Assembly: GCA_002342415.1 (NCBI GenBank)
Contig: DDPY01000015.1
Coordinates: forward strand, 217,227-242,329
DNA: 25,103 bases
Source: Prevotella sp. UBA2456
Lineage (GTDB): Bacteria; Bacteroidota; Bacteroidia; Bacteroidales; Bacteroidaceae
Direction: 5' to 3'
Below the pieces are notes generated by a model. It worked only from the letters and a program-made list of their open reading frames with translations. It was not told the origin of the DNA and searched no databases. Of the stretch, positions 15,301-22,654 are shown piece after piece (the stretch's first letter is position 1; each line of letters begins with the position of its first letter). A program made the translations under genes and the position numbers.

Positions 15301-17753
15301 ATGCCATAAACGATGTGCAGGTCGGGGTCTGACGAGCCAACTTGCAAGGTGACAGGTGAACCGTCGTTGGGGAACTGGGTGTCGGAGACATAGAACCAGT
15401 CGTGCGTCTGCGAGGCTGGCACCTTGTCGTCAAGGCTAAAGACCACAAACCGCATGTCGATGGTATCCTGCTCGCAGACAGCCTCCAGCCGATGCTCACC
15501 AGATGAACATGGAACATTGAGCATTGAACATTGAACATTGAACATGGAACAGGGAACATGGACGGGTGCCTCGTGCCAGGGGCCGTTGTCAATCCGATAT
15601 TTTACGGTGCCCTCGATGGGCTGTCCGGCAGCGTTGCAGCGGGTGAAGGTGACCTCAGGCATCTGGTCGCGGCGCACCTGCTGGGGCAAGTTGCAGGTCA
15701 GGGCCGTAGGCTTGGTACCCAGCGGGAGCGACATCTGTCCGTGATGGGTCTCACCGCCTTGATCGGTCACATCTGCTTCTACGATGAAGTGATAATACAT
15801 TCTGTGCTCCTTCGCTTCTTCAGGCAGCGCCATGGGCATCAAGGCTTCAAAGCGTCCCTCGTCATCGGTCATCGCATCGGCCTCATACAGCACAGCCTCC
15901 TGCAGACCTCGTCCAGCATAGCCCTCTTGCCAGTAGCGAGAATAGCTGAGCCACCAATAGGCCACTCGGCGCTTCACGGTGTAGTGAACCTTGGCTCCCT
16001 GCACAGGCACACCGGCATAGCTCAAGGCCTTGGCCTCGGCCCTGACGGTATCGCCCTGCTGGTACGGTTTCTTGTACTCTGCAAACTCCACCTGAAATGT
16101 TGGACGCTTATATTCCTCGACACTGAAGCCCACGCTGCCGCCGTTGGCACGGATGGTGAAGTGGCCGTTCAGCTGTCCGGTGGGCAGGGTAAACTGGCTG
16201 CTGCACTTGCCGTACTTGTCGGTGACCACTTGCTGTTCGGCCACTACCTCGTAGTTGGCATCGCGCAACTGCAGGGTCAGTTGTCTGCCCGCCACAGCCT
16301 CATTGTTGACGGGCGACCACTCTTTCCACACGATGGCAGTCACCTGTACTGTCTGTCCTGGGCGATAGATGCTGCGGTCGGTGAAGAGGTTGGTATGTTC
16401 GTCACCATACTTGCGCTCATAGTAACTATAGCGCCCATAGCTGTTGACCGACGGACAATAGTGGTCGTCGGATGTAAAAGCATAGACATCGGTGGGGCGT
16501 TGTTTGTCCGTCTTGACCAACAGCTCGCCCTGCTGGTTGCAGGCTTTCTCTTCGCTGCGGCTGGCCGTGTTCCACCCACGGCGGTAGTCCAATCGCAGAC
16601 AGGCACCGGCGACGGGCTGTCCCGTCCGCGCATCGACCACTACATAGCGCATCACGTCCTGCGGCATGGCCTGCGACATGACGCGCAGCCCCGACACAAA
16701 GAGCAGGGCGCGCTGGGGAGCGATGACGGGCAGACTATGACACTCTATCAGATAGACACCGGGGGTGAGTCCGTCGAGCTGTACGGAGTCTTCAAACACC
16801 TCCCGTTCCGCATGCTTGCCAAAGGTGACAATGCGCTGATGACTCGGCAGTTCCGTCATCCCTTTCCGGATAGTGGCATAGTCTTTCGAGTCGTTGGGAT
16901 TCAGCTGGGTGTCACCATGCAGACGGGTACGATAGACGCACACCGTCAGCGAGGAGATATTACGTAGGTGTTCCAGTTTAAGCATCTGCGGCGCGCCAGG
17001 CACCGCCACCTGCTCAGGGATGGCAACATGAAACTGTGGATTGGTAGCCACCATCCAGCAGTTCTGGCGCTTCTTGCTGATGACGGCAGCTTCGGGCAGG
17101 TCGCCGTAGAGCCTCATCAGCGAGTCCAGTTCCTCGAGGCTGTCTGCCGTGCGCAGTGCTAAGTGGCAGAGGGCGCGCCGGTTGCCCACCCGCGTATAAT
17201 AATCCTGCAGCCACTGCCATTCGTCCAACTCACTCCCCACCACACTCAGCAGGTCGTCGCCGAACGCCTCGCTGTCCTTGCCCGTGATGACGAAGGGCTT
17301 ATAGCCATCCGCCCTCACCTGCGCCAACACCTCAGGATGGGCCATCGCACGCTGGCGATAGTCCTTGCTGCGGGCTTCCGCATCGTCGGCTATCTGGCGG
17401 TTGCCGTCATAAATCTTGCTCAGCACCGTAGCATAGACGGCTCTTAAGGCTTCTTCCTGAATATGCCGGAACGACTGTTCCAGCCTCCCGACGGCCATAG
17501 GCAGGCTGTCGGGAGCCACCTCCGCCTGCAGCCGTGCATGCAGCAGCGTCGACTTGAGCAGTTGTCCGTAGGCACGTTCTTTCTGTGCCCGCGCCTCTAT
17601 CTTTTGCAAGTGGCGAATGGCCGTCTGGGGCAAGTCCTTCTGCTGGGCCTCGTCCACCTGCTTCCACATTTGTTGATATGTCTGACCTTTCACTCCCATA
17701 GGTATAAGCAGCAGTGCTGCCATCAACAGGATCAGTTTACGTCTCATACGCAT
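12312..17753 (-). CDS. alpha-2-macroglobulin family protein (large exported)
   Basis: A 1,813-residue exported protein of the bacterial alpha-2-macroglobulin group, which guard the periplasm against proteases. A signal peptide lies at 1-23. An MG2-type segment begins near 455 (TDRSIYRPGQTVQV), the A2M domain is near 1075-1100 (TDQEGRVVMKFTLPESLTTWRFMG), and a thioester-like alpha/alpha toroid follows from about 1275. The expected thioester CxEQ is not present; the place reads GQPCEHSAIDQA (C1285, E1286, H1287). Two period-7 repeat tracts are inserted, at about residues 732-750 and 1323-1335. The start at 17753 is preceded by a -7 promoter box. The gene heads an operon with DUF1573, meaB and ispH. 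The family is clear, the target protease and the role are not. Confidence 0.9.
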   Translation of the reverse strand: MRMRRKLILLMAALLLIPMGVKGQTYQQMWKQVDEAQQKDLPQTAIRHLQKIEARAQKERAYGQLLKSTLLHARLQAEVAPDSLPMAVGRLEQSFRHIQEEALRAVYATVLSKIYDGNRQIADDAEARSKDYRQRAMAHPEVLAQVRADGYKPFVITGKDSEAFGDDLLSVVGSELDEWQWLQDYYTRVGNRRALCHLALRTADSLEELDSLMRLYGDLPEAAVISKKRQNCWMVATNPQFHVAIPEQVAVPGAPQMLKLEHLRNISSLTVCVYRTRLHGDTQLNPNDSKDYATIRKGMTELPSHQRIVTFGKHAEREVFEDSVQLDGLTPGVYLIECHSLPVIAPQRALLFVSGLRVMSQAMPQDVMRYVVVDARTGQPVAGACLRLDYRRGWNTASRSEEKACNQQGELLVKTDKQRPTDVYAFTSDDHYCPSVNSYGRYSYYERKYGDEHTNLFTDRSIYRPGQTVQVTAIVWKEWSPVNNEAVAGRQLTLQLRDANYEVVAEQQVVTDKYGKCSSQFTLPTGQLNGHFTIRANGGSVGFSVEEYKRPTFQVEFAEYKKPYQQGDTVRAEAKALSYAGVPVQGAKVHYTVKRRVAYWWLSYSRYWQEGYAGRGLQEAVLYEADAMTDDEGRFEALMPMALPEEAKEHRMYYHFIVEADVTDQGGETHHGQMSLPLGTKPTALTCNLPQQVRRDQMPEVTFTRCNAAGQPIEGTVKYRIDNGPWHEAPVHVPCSMFNVQCSMLNVPCSSGEHRLEAVCEQDTIDMRFVVFSLDDKVPASQTHDWFYVSDTQFPNDGSPVTLQVGSSDPDLHIVYGIYAGGKVIESGVTMQSASLLNRKLTYQEEYGNGLLLTYAWVKNGRCYHHAQTITRPMPDKQLRLSWETFRDRLVPGQQEEWRLTVKNPDGTPADASLMAVLYDKSLDQIREHQWNFSPSSYLVRPSTTWQYPYWGGVGLMGAKNYQLLNIPAWDYSRFDDSVYPYYRHPVMVRGRIGAFAMAAAPESAMLMRKQAKANALDSEALVANDEVAVGYSAQSAKAGMAGNRDGGEEPQQEESLQLRENLQETAFCYPQLQTDQEGRVVMKFTLPESLTTWRFMGIANTASMLYGKLEGEVVAKKVLMVQPNMPRFVRVGDEVQISTRIINTGEHTLKGDASLRLEDAETVGELLSVREPFEVEAGKTTSVVFHIPAGVLKPSLLICKIGASAVTGTDDGFSDGEQHYLPVLSDREYVTKTVPYTQHEPGVKTIDLAPLFPQGTTQQKLTIEYTNNPAWLMVQSLPTLGQPCEHSAIDQAASYYSNLLAKTLLDQSPQVKNTFEQWKRENSPLSTLHSQLSKNQELKDLLLEETPWVAASDRETEQKQRLADFFDENGIRNRLSTAVEKLKKLQNGDGSFSWHPGMQGSTYMTVAIEEMLVRLNQMAGRQSDTRQMQDKAFDYIGREMVSVVEELKKQEKKGVKPAFPSFTALRWLYICALDGRQLTPELKSVNDYLIKLLKKDIKRQSIYEKALTAVVLSRHGEQKKAAEYVKSLKEYSVYTEEMGRYYDTQRAGYSWYDYKIPTEVAAIEAIQTVTPQDAETVDEMRRWLLQEKRTQAWDTPINSVNAIWAFLFHRPALHASKPETVFDIDGTPIDLPQATAGLGYVKTAIQYPKGQVFSATKTSTGTSWGAVYAQFLQKTSDIAASQSGIRVKRELLPSSGKAVTTGTTRFAVGDRVKVRITIETSRDLDFVQVVDRRAACMEPVRQLSGYHQGAYVSPKDCATHYYYDGLAKGKHVIETEYYIDRAGRYESGTCSVQCAYAPEYRATAPSMTINIQ
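13751..13785 (-). repeat. five-unit heptanucleotide tract in the macroglobulin gene
   Basis: Five consecutive 7-bp units, read on the coding strand as CTCTCCA (four) and CTCTCAG (one). The encoded stretch is NSPLSTLHSQLS, around residues 1323-1335, just after the thioester-like domain. It belongs to the same family as the tract in the adaptor gene. Confidence 0.8.
15504..15559 (-). repeat. eight-unit heptanucleotide tract in the macroglobulin gene
   Basis: Eight consecutive 7-bp units, on the coding strand ATGTTCA with a few changes (ATGTTCC, CTGTTCC, ATGCTCA). It encodes CSMFNVQCSMLNVPCSS around residues 732-750, introducing four cysteines. The family matches the tracts at 23051 and 23731. 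Confidence 0.85.
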
Positions 17754-17777
17754 ATCCTTACTATTTAGATATTGCTA

Positions 17778-17785
17778 CAAAGGTA
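17778..17785 (-). promoter_or_regulatory. -7 promoter element of the macroglobulin operon
   Basis: TACCTTTG on the minus strand, a full match, with a weak -33 region. The predicted start near 17771 leaves about 18 nt before the ATG at 17753. Confidence 0.65.
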
Positions 17786-17876
17786 CGACATAAAAATGAC
17801 AAAGCGAGGAAGACATCCGAAATTTTAAATATTTTAGGTATTTTTACCCATTATGCACAGGAACCTTAGACTATAA

Positions 17877-17963
17877 AAAGCCTTTAAATAAAGTGGAAAC
17901 ACAGAATGCACTCGAAGTGGGCTATCGGCTCGCCGATACGGCGCAGCAAAGGTGGAAGGCTTT
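17877..17963 (-). terminator. possible AraC transcript terminator (inverted repeats)
   Basis: Read on the minus strand, AAAGCCTT (17956-17963) pairs with AAGGCTTT (17877-17884), and T residues follow. The long loop contains a 7-bp hairpin, TATCGGC/GCCGATA (17923-17938). The loop is larger than in a classical terminator, so this call is weak. Confidence 0.35.
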
Positions 17964-17980
17964 ATTGTTTTCGTTCTAAA

Positions 17981-18841
17981 CTATTTCCTATCCCGATACT
18001 CTTTGGGCGTAAAGCCCGTCTCGCGCTTAAAGAAGTTGTTGAAGGCGGGAGGGTTGGCAAAGTTCAGCCGTTCTGCAATCTCGTAGGTCAGCAGAGCGCT
18101 GGTGTGCAGAAGCACCTTGGCACGAAGCACGACAGCACGGTTGATCCAGTACATCGCACTGCGTCCGCTGGCCCGACTGATCACTGCCGAGAGATGGTGT
18201 GGCGTGATGTGGAGTAGGTCTGCATAAAAAGGAATGTTGCGCTCCCGTTCGCAATGGCGGCTTACCAGCGTCTTGAACTGCTGGAACAGCTCCTGGTGGC
18301 GGGAAACGGCTGACTTATCCACCGTACTGTCACGTGCTTGCTTGACGTACTGCACATCGGCCACCATCGCCCTGACCATCTGCAGTACAGCCTCGCGGCG
18401 GTAGGGCGTTTGCGAGGCAACGTCCCAAAGCAGATACATCATACGCAACAGCAATCCAAAATCCTTAGCAGGAGCACTGGTGACGACGCCCTCAGCGACA
18501 TGAACGGCCTCTTTCATGGCGATGCCACATACCTCTACATCCTGCCCTATACGTTCAAACTCCAAGATGGCATCGGGCGTAGTGAGTATCACCATGCCTT
18601 TTTCAAAGTGATCATGTTCTAAGTCTAAATGTACATCGGCTTCACCGTTCATGAACAGCAATAAACGAGGTTCGGGCAACTGATAGACCTCACCCTCACG
18701 GAAGAACAACTTATCCGATGGTCGCCCATTGAGGATGATACTGATGTCATCATTGTTGAAAACATGACTCTCGGCTCCAGCCATCTTTTGCAGATCAACG
18801 GAGTCTATGGAGAAGTAGTTGATGTTCTTGCTGTCGCTCAT
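17981..18841 (-). CDS. AraC family transcriptional regulator
   Basis: A 286-residue regulator. The N-terminal 170 residues look like a cupin-type sensor domain (REGEVYQLPEPRLLLFMNGEADVHL). The C-terminal 100 residues are an AraC-type double helix-turn-helix: ERNIPFYADLLHITPHHLSAVISRASGRSAMYWINR, then LTYEIAERLNFANPPAFNNFFKRETGFTPKEYR. The ATG at 18841 is chosen because a Bacteroidetes promoter lies 27 bp upstream; the longer frame from a TTG would cross it. It is divergent from the efflux operon, with 177 bp between the starts, and the repeated TCGTACAA sites there suggest it controls that operon and itself. The inducer is not known. Confidence 0.92.
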   Translation of the reverse strand: MSDSKNINYFSIDSVDLQKMAGAESHVFNNDDISIILNGRPSDKLFFREGEVYQLPEPRLLLFMNGEADVHLDLEHDHFEKGMVILTTPDAILEFERIGQDVEVCGIAMKEAVHVAEGVVTSAPAKDFGLLLRMMYLLWDVASQTPYRREAVLQMVRAMVADVQYVKQARDSTVDKSAVSRHQELFQQFKTLVSRHCERERNIPFYADLLHITPHHLSAVISRASGRSAMYWINRAVVLRAKVLLHTSALLTYEIAERLNFANPPAFNNFFKRETGFTPKEYRDRK

Positions 18842-18850
18842 AATTGCAGT

Positions 18851-18863
18851 TTTGTACGATTCG
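18851..18863 (-). promoter_or_regulatory. candidate AraC operator site 1
   Basis: Minus-strand core TCGTACAA, lying at the predicted start of the AraC transcript, a position that would repress it. It is in the opposite direction to sites 2 and 3 and 63 bp from site 2. Confidence 0.5.
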
Positions 18864-18867
18864 ATTG

Positions 18868-18899
18868 CAAATTTAGCGGATTCTGCGGAGAATAACAAA
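18868..18899 (-). promoter_or_regulatory. promoter of the AraC gene
   Basis: The minus strand has TTTG (18896-18899), 20 bp, then TAAATTTG (18868-18875), a very good match to the Bacteroidetes promoter. Transcription would start near 18861, with a leader of about 20 nt. Confidence 0.75.
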
Positions 18900-18911
18900 C
18901 AGAAGCAACGG

Positions 18912-18943
18912 AAATCGTACAAATTTATAATCTTTTCGTACAA
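18912..18943 (+). promoter_or_regulatory. candidate AraC operator sites 2 and 3 (direct repeats)
   Basis: TCGTACAA occurs at 18915-18922 and again at 18936-18943, in the same direction and exactly 21 bp (two helical turns) apart, as is usual for AraC-type half-sites. They lie about 45 to 75 bp upstream of the predicted efflux operon start, the position of an activator. Confidence 0.6.
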
Positions 18944-18973
18944 GTTAGTAATCAATGTCTCACTATAAAGGTG

Positions 18974-18981
18974 TATATTTG
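18974..18981 (+). promoter_or_regulatory. -7 promoter element of the efflux operon
   Basis: TATATTTG on the plus strand fits TAnnTTTG. The -33 region lacks a clear TTG, consistent with a promoter that needs an activator. The leader would be about 30 nt. Confidence 0.6.
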
Positions 18982-19018
18982 CAACATGGAATTGTCCTAT
19001 AAGTTAAGGGCTTAGATT

Positions 19019-20293
19019 ATGAAGAGAAGGAAGTTCATTTTTATTTTTTGCTCCATCTGCTTGACCGCACAGGGGCAGACATTAGAGGAGTGCTGGCAGG
19101 CTGCGGAGAAGAATTATCCACTGATCCGACAGTATGGCCTCATTGAGAAGACCACAGCGCTGACAGTGGCCAACATCCAGAAGGGCTGGCTACCGCAAGT
19201 GTCGGCACAGGCACAGGCAACCTATCAGAGCGATGTAACGGCATGGCCCGACGAGATGAAGACCATGATGACGGGTATGGGCATCGACATGAAAGGATTG
19301 AAGAAAGACCAGTACCGCGTAGGAATCGACGTGCAGCAGACCGTCTACGACGGTGGTGCCATCAGCAGTCAGAAGCAGATAGCACGGAGCCAGGGCAAGG
19401 TGCAGGAAGCACAGACGGAAGTGAATCTGTATGCCGTGCGCCGCCGTGTGAACGAGCTGTATTTCTCGCTGCTCATGCTGGAAGAGCAGATGCTGCTGAA
19501 CCGCGACCTGCAGGAACTGCTGGCTGGCAACGAACGGAAACTGCAGGCCATGGTGAAGGGCGGCACGGCGGCAGAGAGCGACTGGCAGAACGTCAGGGCA
19601 GAACGGCTGAACGTGGTTCAACAGGCTACCAGTCTTGCATCGCAGAAGCGGATGCTGACAGCCATGCTCTCAACCTTCTGCGGCATGGAGGTGAAAAGTG
19701 TGCAGAAACCAGAGGGTACTGCGACTCAGTTGCAGAATACGGGACAGAGGCCGGAGATGCGACTCTTCGATGCCCAGCTGCGATTGGCTGATGCACAGGA
19801 GAAAGGGCTCAATTCGGCACTGATGCCGCGGCTTGGCGTGTTTGCCCAGGGCTATTACGGCTATCCCGGCCTGAACATGTTCGAGGACATGATGCGCCAC
19901 CGATGGAGTCTGAATGGCGTGATTGGTGCCCGTCTCACTTGGAATATCGGAGCACTCTATACGCGCAAGAACGACAAGGCAAAGCTGAAGTTGCAGCGCG
20001 AAGTAACGGAGTCGAACCGCGAGGTATTTCTCTTCAACAACCGTTTAGAGCAGATTCAGCAGCAGGAGGAGATAGTCCGCTACAGGAAACTGATGGCTGA
20101 AGACGAAGAAATCATCTCGCTGCGCTCGGCTGTGAGGAAGGCTGCCGAATCGAAACTCGCGCACGGCATCATCGACGTGAACGACCTGTTGCGCGAAATC
20201 AACCAGGAGAACGCTGCCCGTGTGCAACAGTCGATGCATGAGATAGAAATGCTGAAGGAGATATACGACAATAAATTCACGACAAATCAATAG
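19019..20293 (+). CDS. TolC family outer-membrane efflux channel
   Basis: Outer-membrane exit duct of a tripartite pump. The 424-residue protein has a signal peptide at about 1-19 (cleavage near TAQGQ), begins TLEECWQAAEKNYPLI, and has the two long helical halves of the OEP fold (about 30-215 and 225-424). Typical features are LNRDLQELLAGNERKL in the first half and LAHGIIDVNDLLREIN near the end. It is the first gene of the operon; the adaptor gene starts 5 nt after its stop. Together with the following four genes it makes a complete envelope-spanning exporter. The E. coli ybhGFSR operon lacks its own TolC gene, so this arrangement is self-contained. Confidence 0.92.
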   Translation: MKRRKFIFIFCSICLTAQGQTLEECWQAAEKNYPLIRQYGLIEKTTALTVANIQKGWLPQVSAQAQATYQSDVTAWPDEMKTMMTGMGIDMKGLKKDQYRVGIDVQQTVYDGGAISSQKQIARSQGKVQEAQTEVNLYAVRRRVNELYFSLLMLEEQMLLNRDLQELLAGNERKLQAMVKGGTAAESDWQNVRAERLNVVQQATSLASQKRMLTAMLSTFCGMEVKSVQKPEGTATQLQNTGQRPEMRLFDAQLRLADAQEKGLNSALMPRLGVFAQGYYGYPGLNMFEDMMRHRWSLNGVIGARLTWNIGALYTRKNDKAKLKLQREVTESNREVFLFNNRLEQIQQQEEIVRYRKLMAEDEEIISLRSAVRKAAESKLAHGIIDVNDLLREINQENAARVQQSMHEIEMLKEIYDNKFTTNQ

Positions 20294-20297
20294 TAGT

Positions 20298-21188
20298 ATG
20301 AAAAAGATATATGTACTGGCAGGTACGGCACTGATGATGGCCGCCTGCGGAGGAAACGAGAAAGCGTATGATGCCACTGGCACGTTTGAGGCCACGGAAA
20401 CCACCGTGTTTGCGGAGCAGAGCGGTGCCTTGCTGACGTTCAATGTCAACGAGGGCGACACCATCGGCCAAGACCAGGAGGTAGGACTGATAGACACCAC
20501 TCAGACATGGTTGAAGATACAGCAGTTGGGAGCCACCAAGCAGGTGTATCAGAGCCAAAAGCCCGACATGGAACGGCAGATAGCCGCCACGCGCCAACAA
20601 CTGGCAAAGGCTCAGCAGGACGAGCAGCGCTACCGCGAACTGGTGGCCGACGGTGCGGCTCCCTCGAAGATGCTCGACGATGCAACCAGTCAGGTAAAGG
20701 TGTTGCAGAAACAGTTAGATGCGCAAGTATCAACGCTCAATACTCAACTTTCAACGCTCAACTCTCAACTTTCGACAGCCGATGTACAGATAGAACAATT
20801 GCGCGACATGCTTCGCAAATGCCACATCACTGCACCCACCAAGGGTACCGTCTTGGAGAAATATGTGGAGCGTGGCGAGTTTGTGGCAACGGGCAAGCCG
20901 CTGTTCAAGGTGGCCGACACGCAGGACATGTATCTTCGTGCCTACGTCACCTCGGCTCAACTGCAAACTGTCAAGATAGGTCAGCAGGTGAAGGTGTTTG
21001 CCGACTATGGCGACCAACAGAAAAAGGAGTATGACGGCACGGTTGCATGGATTTCCTCGCGCTCGGAGTTCACCCCCAAGACCATCCTGACCGACGACGA
21101 GCGTGCCGATTTAGTATATGCCGTAAAAATAGCCATTAGAAACGATGGTTATATAAAAATAGGTATGTACGGGGAAGTAAAACTATGA
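20298..21188 (+). CDS. HlyD/YbhG-type periplasmic adaptor (lipoprotein)
   Basis: Membrane fusion protein linking the ABC transporter to the TolC channel; 296 residues. The N-terminus is a lipoprotein signal with the lipobox LMMAAC (C17), so it is anchored in the membrane by lipid. A biotinyl-lipoyl half-domain (about 30-70) is followed by a coiled-coil hairpin (about 75-175), the second lipoyl half (TAPTKGTVLEKYVERGEFV) and a beta-barrel domain to the end. A 42-bp period-7 repeat at codons 145-158 encodes STLNTQLSTLNSQL within the coiled coil. Its stop overlaps the ATG of the ATPase gene (ATGA at 21185-21188), so translation is coupled. The substrate is not known. Confidence 0.92.
   Translation: MKKIYVLAGTALMMAACGGNEKAYDATGTFEATETTVFAEQSGALLTFNVNEGDTIGQDQEVGLIDTTQTWLKIQQLGATKQVYQSQKPDMERQIAATRQQLAKAQQDEQRYRELVADGAAPSKMLDDATSQVKVLQKQLDAQVSTLNTQLSTLNSQLSTADVQIEQLRDMLRKCHITAPTKGTVLEKYVERGEFVATGKPLFKVADTQDMYLRAYVTSAQLQTVKIGQQVKVFADYGDQQKKEYDGTVAWISSRSEFTPKTILTDDERADLVYAVKIAIRNDGYIKIGMYGEVKL
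20730..20771 (+). repeat. six-unit heptanucleotide tract in the adaptor gene
   Basis: Six perfect-length units of 7 bp: TCAACGC, TCAATAC, TCAACTT, TCAACGC, TCAACTC, TCAACTT; a related TCGACAG follows. The tract is 42 bp and exactly 14 codons in frame, encoding two heptapeptides, STLNTQL and STLNSQL. Confidence 0.9.
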
Positions 21189-22651
21189 ATACTATAGAAG
21201 TAAATCACATTTCCAAGTCGTACGGCGAGGTAAAGGCGCTCGACGATGTGTCGTTCGCAGTCTCGAAGGGCGAGGTGTTCGGACTCATCGGTCCTGACGG
21301 CGCAGGCAAGACCTCGATGTTCCGCATACTCTGTTCGCTGCTATTGCCAGAGACGGGCACGGCATCGGTAGATGGCTTCGATGTCGTCCGCCAGATGCGC
21401 GAGGTGCGCTGCCGTGTAGGCTACATGCCGGGCAAGTTCTCGCTCTATCAGGATCTGACTGTCGAGGAGAATCTGAAGTTCTTCGCCACGCTGTTTGGCA
21501 CGACCGTGGAGGCGGGCTACGACTCGATCAAGGCCATCTACTCGCAGATAGAACGGTTCCGCGACCGTAAAGCCGGTGCGCTGTCGGGCGGCATGAAACA
21601 GAAGTTAGCGCTCTCCTGTGCGTTGGTCCACTCGCCCAGCGTGCTCTTCCTCGACGAGCCCACCACGGGTGTCGATCCCGTGAGCCGCAAGGAGTTCTGG
21701 GAGATGCTTCTGACGCTGAAGGAACGAGGCATCACCATCGTGGCCTCCACGCCTTATCTCGACGAAGTGCGCTGCTGCGAGCGCGTGGCTTTTCTTGACC
21801 ACGGACGGCTAAGGGGTGTCGGTGCGCCCGATGCCATCTTGGATGAGTTCAGGGATATCTTCAATCCGCCGGGCATAGAGAAGGTTGCGACTGAGTCGCA
21901 ACAGACGGAGCAGGAGAACGTGATTGAGGTGGAGCACTTGGTGAAAGCCTTTGGCTCGTTCCACGCTGTCGATGACATCTCGTTCAGTGTCAGGCGTGGC
22001 GAGATTTTCGGTTTCCTTGGCGCCAATGGTGCCGGCAAGACCACCGCTATGCACATGCTGACGGGTCTGAACCAACCTACCAGCGGCACGGGCACCGTCT
22101 GTGGCTACGACATTCGCACCCAGCACGAACAGATTAAGAAGCATATCGGCTATATGTCGCAGAAGTTCTCGCTCTACGAAGACCTGACCGTCAGCGAGAA
22201 CATCCGACTCTTTGCCGGCATCTATGGTATGAAGGACGACGAGATATGCAGGAAGACCGATGAATTGCTGCGCAAACTAAAATTCACTGAGCATAAAGAC
22301 ACCCTGGTCAAGAGTCTGCCGTTAGGATGGAAGCAGAAGTTGGCATTCTCCGTTTCGATATTCCACGAGCCAGGCGTGGTATTCCTCGACGAGCCGACGG
22401 GGGGTGTCGATCCTGCCACGCGCCGCCAGTTCTGGGAACTCATCTACGATGCAGCCCATCGCGGCATTACCGTCTTCGTCACCACCCACTACATGGACGA
22501 GGCCGAATACTGCGACCGCATCTCCATCATGGTGGACGGCAAGATCAGTGCACTCGGCACGCCCGACGAATTGAAAGAGCAATTCCATCAGCCCGATATG
22601 GACCACGTATTCACCTATCTGGCACGACAGGCCACCCGTTCAAGCGATTAA
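21185..22651 (+). CDS. ABC transporter ATPase, two fused nucleotide-binding domains (YbhF-type)
   Basis: Energises the exporter from the cytoplasmic side; 488 residues, made of two ATPase domains in one chain. Domain 1 (1-225): Walker A GPDGAGKT at 36-43, signature LSGGM at 133-137, Walker B VLFLDEP at 153-159, but the switch histidine position is proline (P190 in STPYLDE). Domain 2 (246-470): Walker A GANGAGKT at 279-286, Walker B VVFLDEP at 398-404 and switch H435 in TTHYMDE, but a divergent signature LPLGW at 378-382. This pattern (one normal and one degenerate ATP site) is also that of E. coli YbhF. It overlaps the adaptor by 4 bp and is followed by the two permeases after 3 bp. Confidence 0.95.
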   Translation: MNTIEVNHISKSYGEVKALDDVSFAVSKGEVFGLIGPDGAGKTSMFRILCSLLLPETGTASVDGFDVVRQMREVRCRVGYMPGKFSLYQDLTVEENLKFFATLFGTTVEAGYDSIKAIYSQIERFRDRKAGALSGGMKQKLALSCALVHSPSVLFLDEPTTGVDPVSRKEFWEMLLTLKERGITIVASTPYLDEVRCCERVAFLDHGRLRGVGAPDAILDEFRDIFNPPGIEKVATESQQTEQENVIEVEHLVKAFGSFHAVDDISFSVRRGEIFGFLGANGAGKTTAMHMLTGLNQPTSGTGTVCGYDIRTQHEQIKKHIGYMSQKFSLYEDLTVSENIRLFAGIYGMKDDEICRKTDELLRKLKFTEHKDTLVKSLPLGWKQKLAFSVSIFHEPGVVFLDEPTGGVDPATRRQFWELIYDAAHRGITVFVTTHYMDEAEYCDRISIMVDGKISALGTPDELKEQFHQPDMDHVFTYLARQATRSSD

Positions 22652-22654
22652 ATT

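Larger units (their letters stand above)
17754..17980. other. 227-bp region between the macroglobulin and AraC genes
   Basis: Both flanking genes are on the minus strand. The part next to 17753 holds the macroglobulin promoter; the part near 17980 holds inverted repeats that could end AraC transcription. No gene is visible. Confidence 0.7.

Noticed and set aside
15531..16967. Long open frame of about 478 codons on the plus strand inside the macroglobulin gene
   Set aside because: Antisense shadow of a clear 1,813-residue protein; its composition is odd and it has no promoter.
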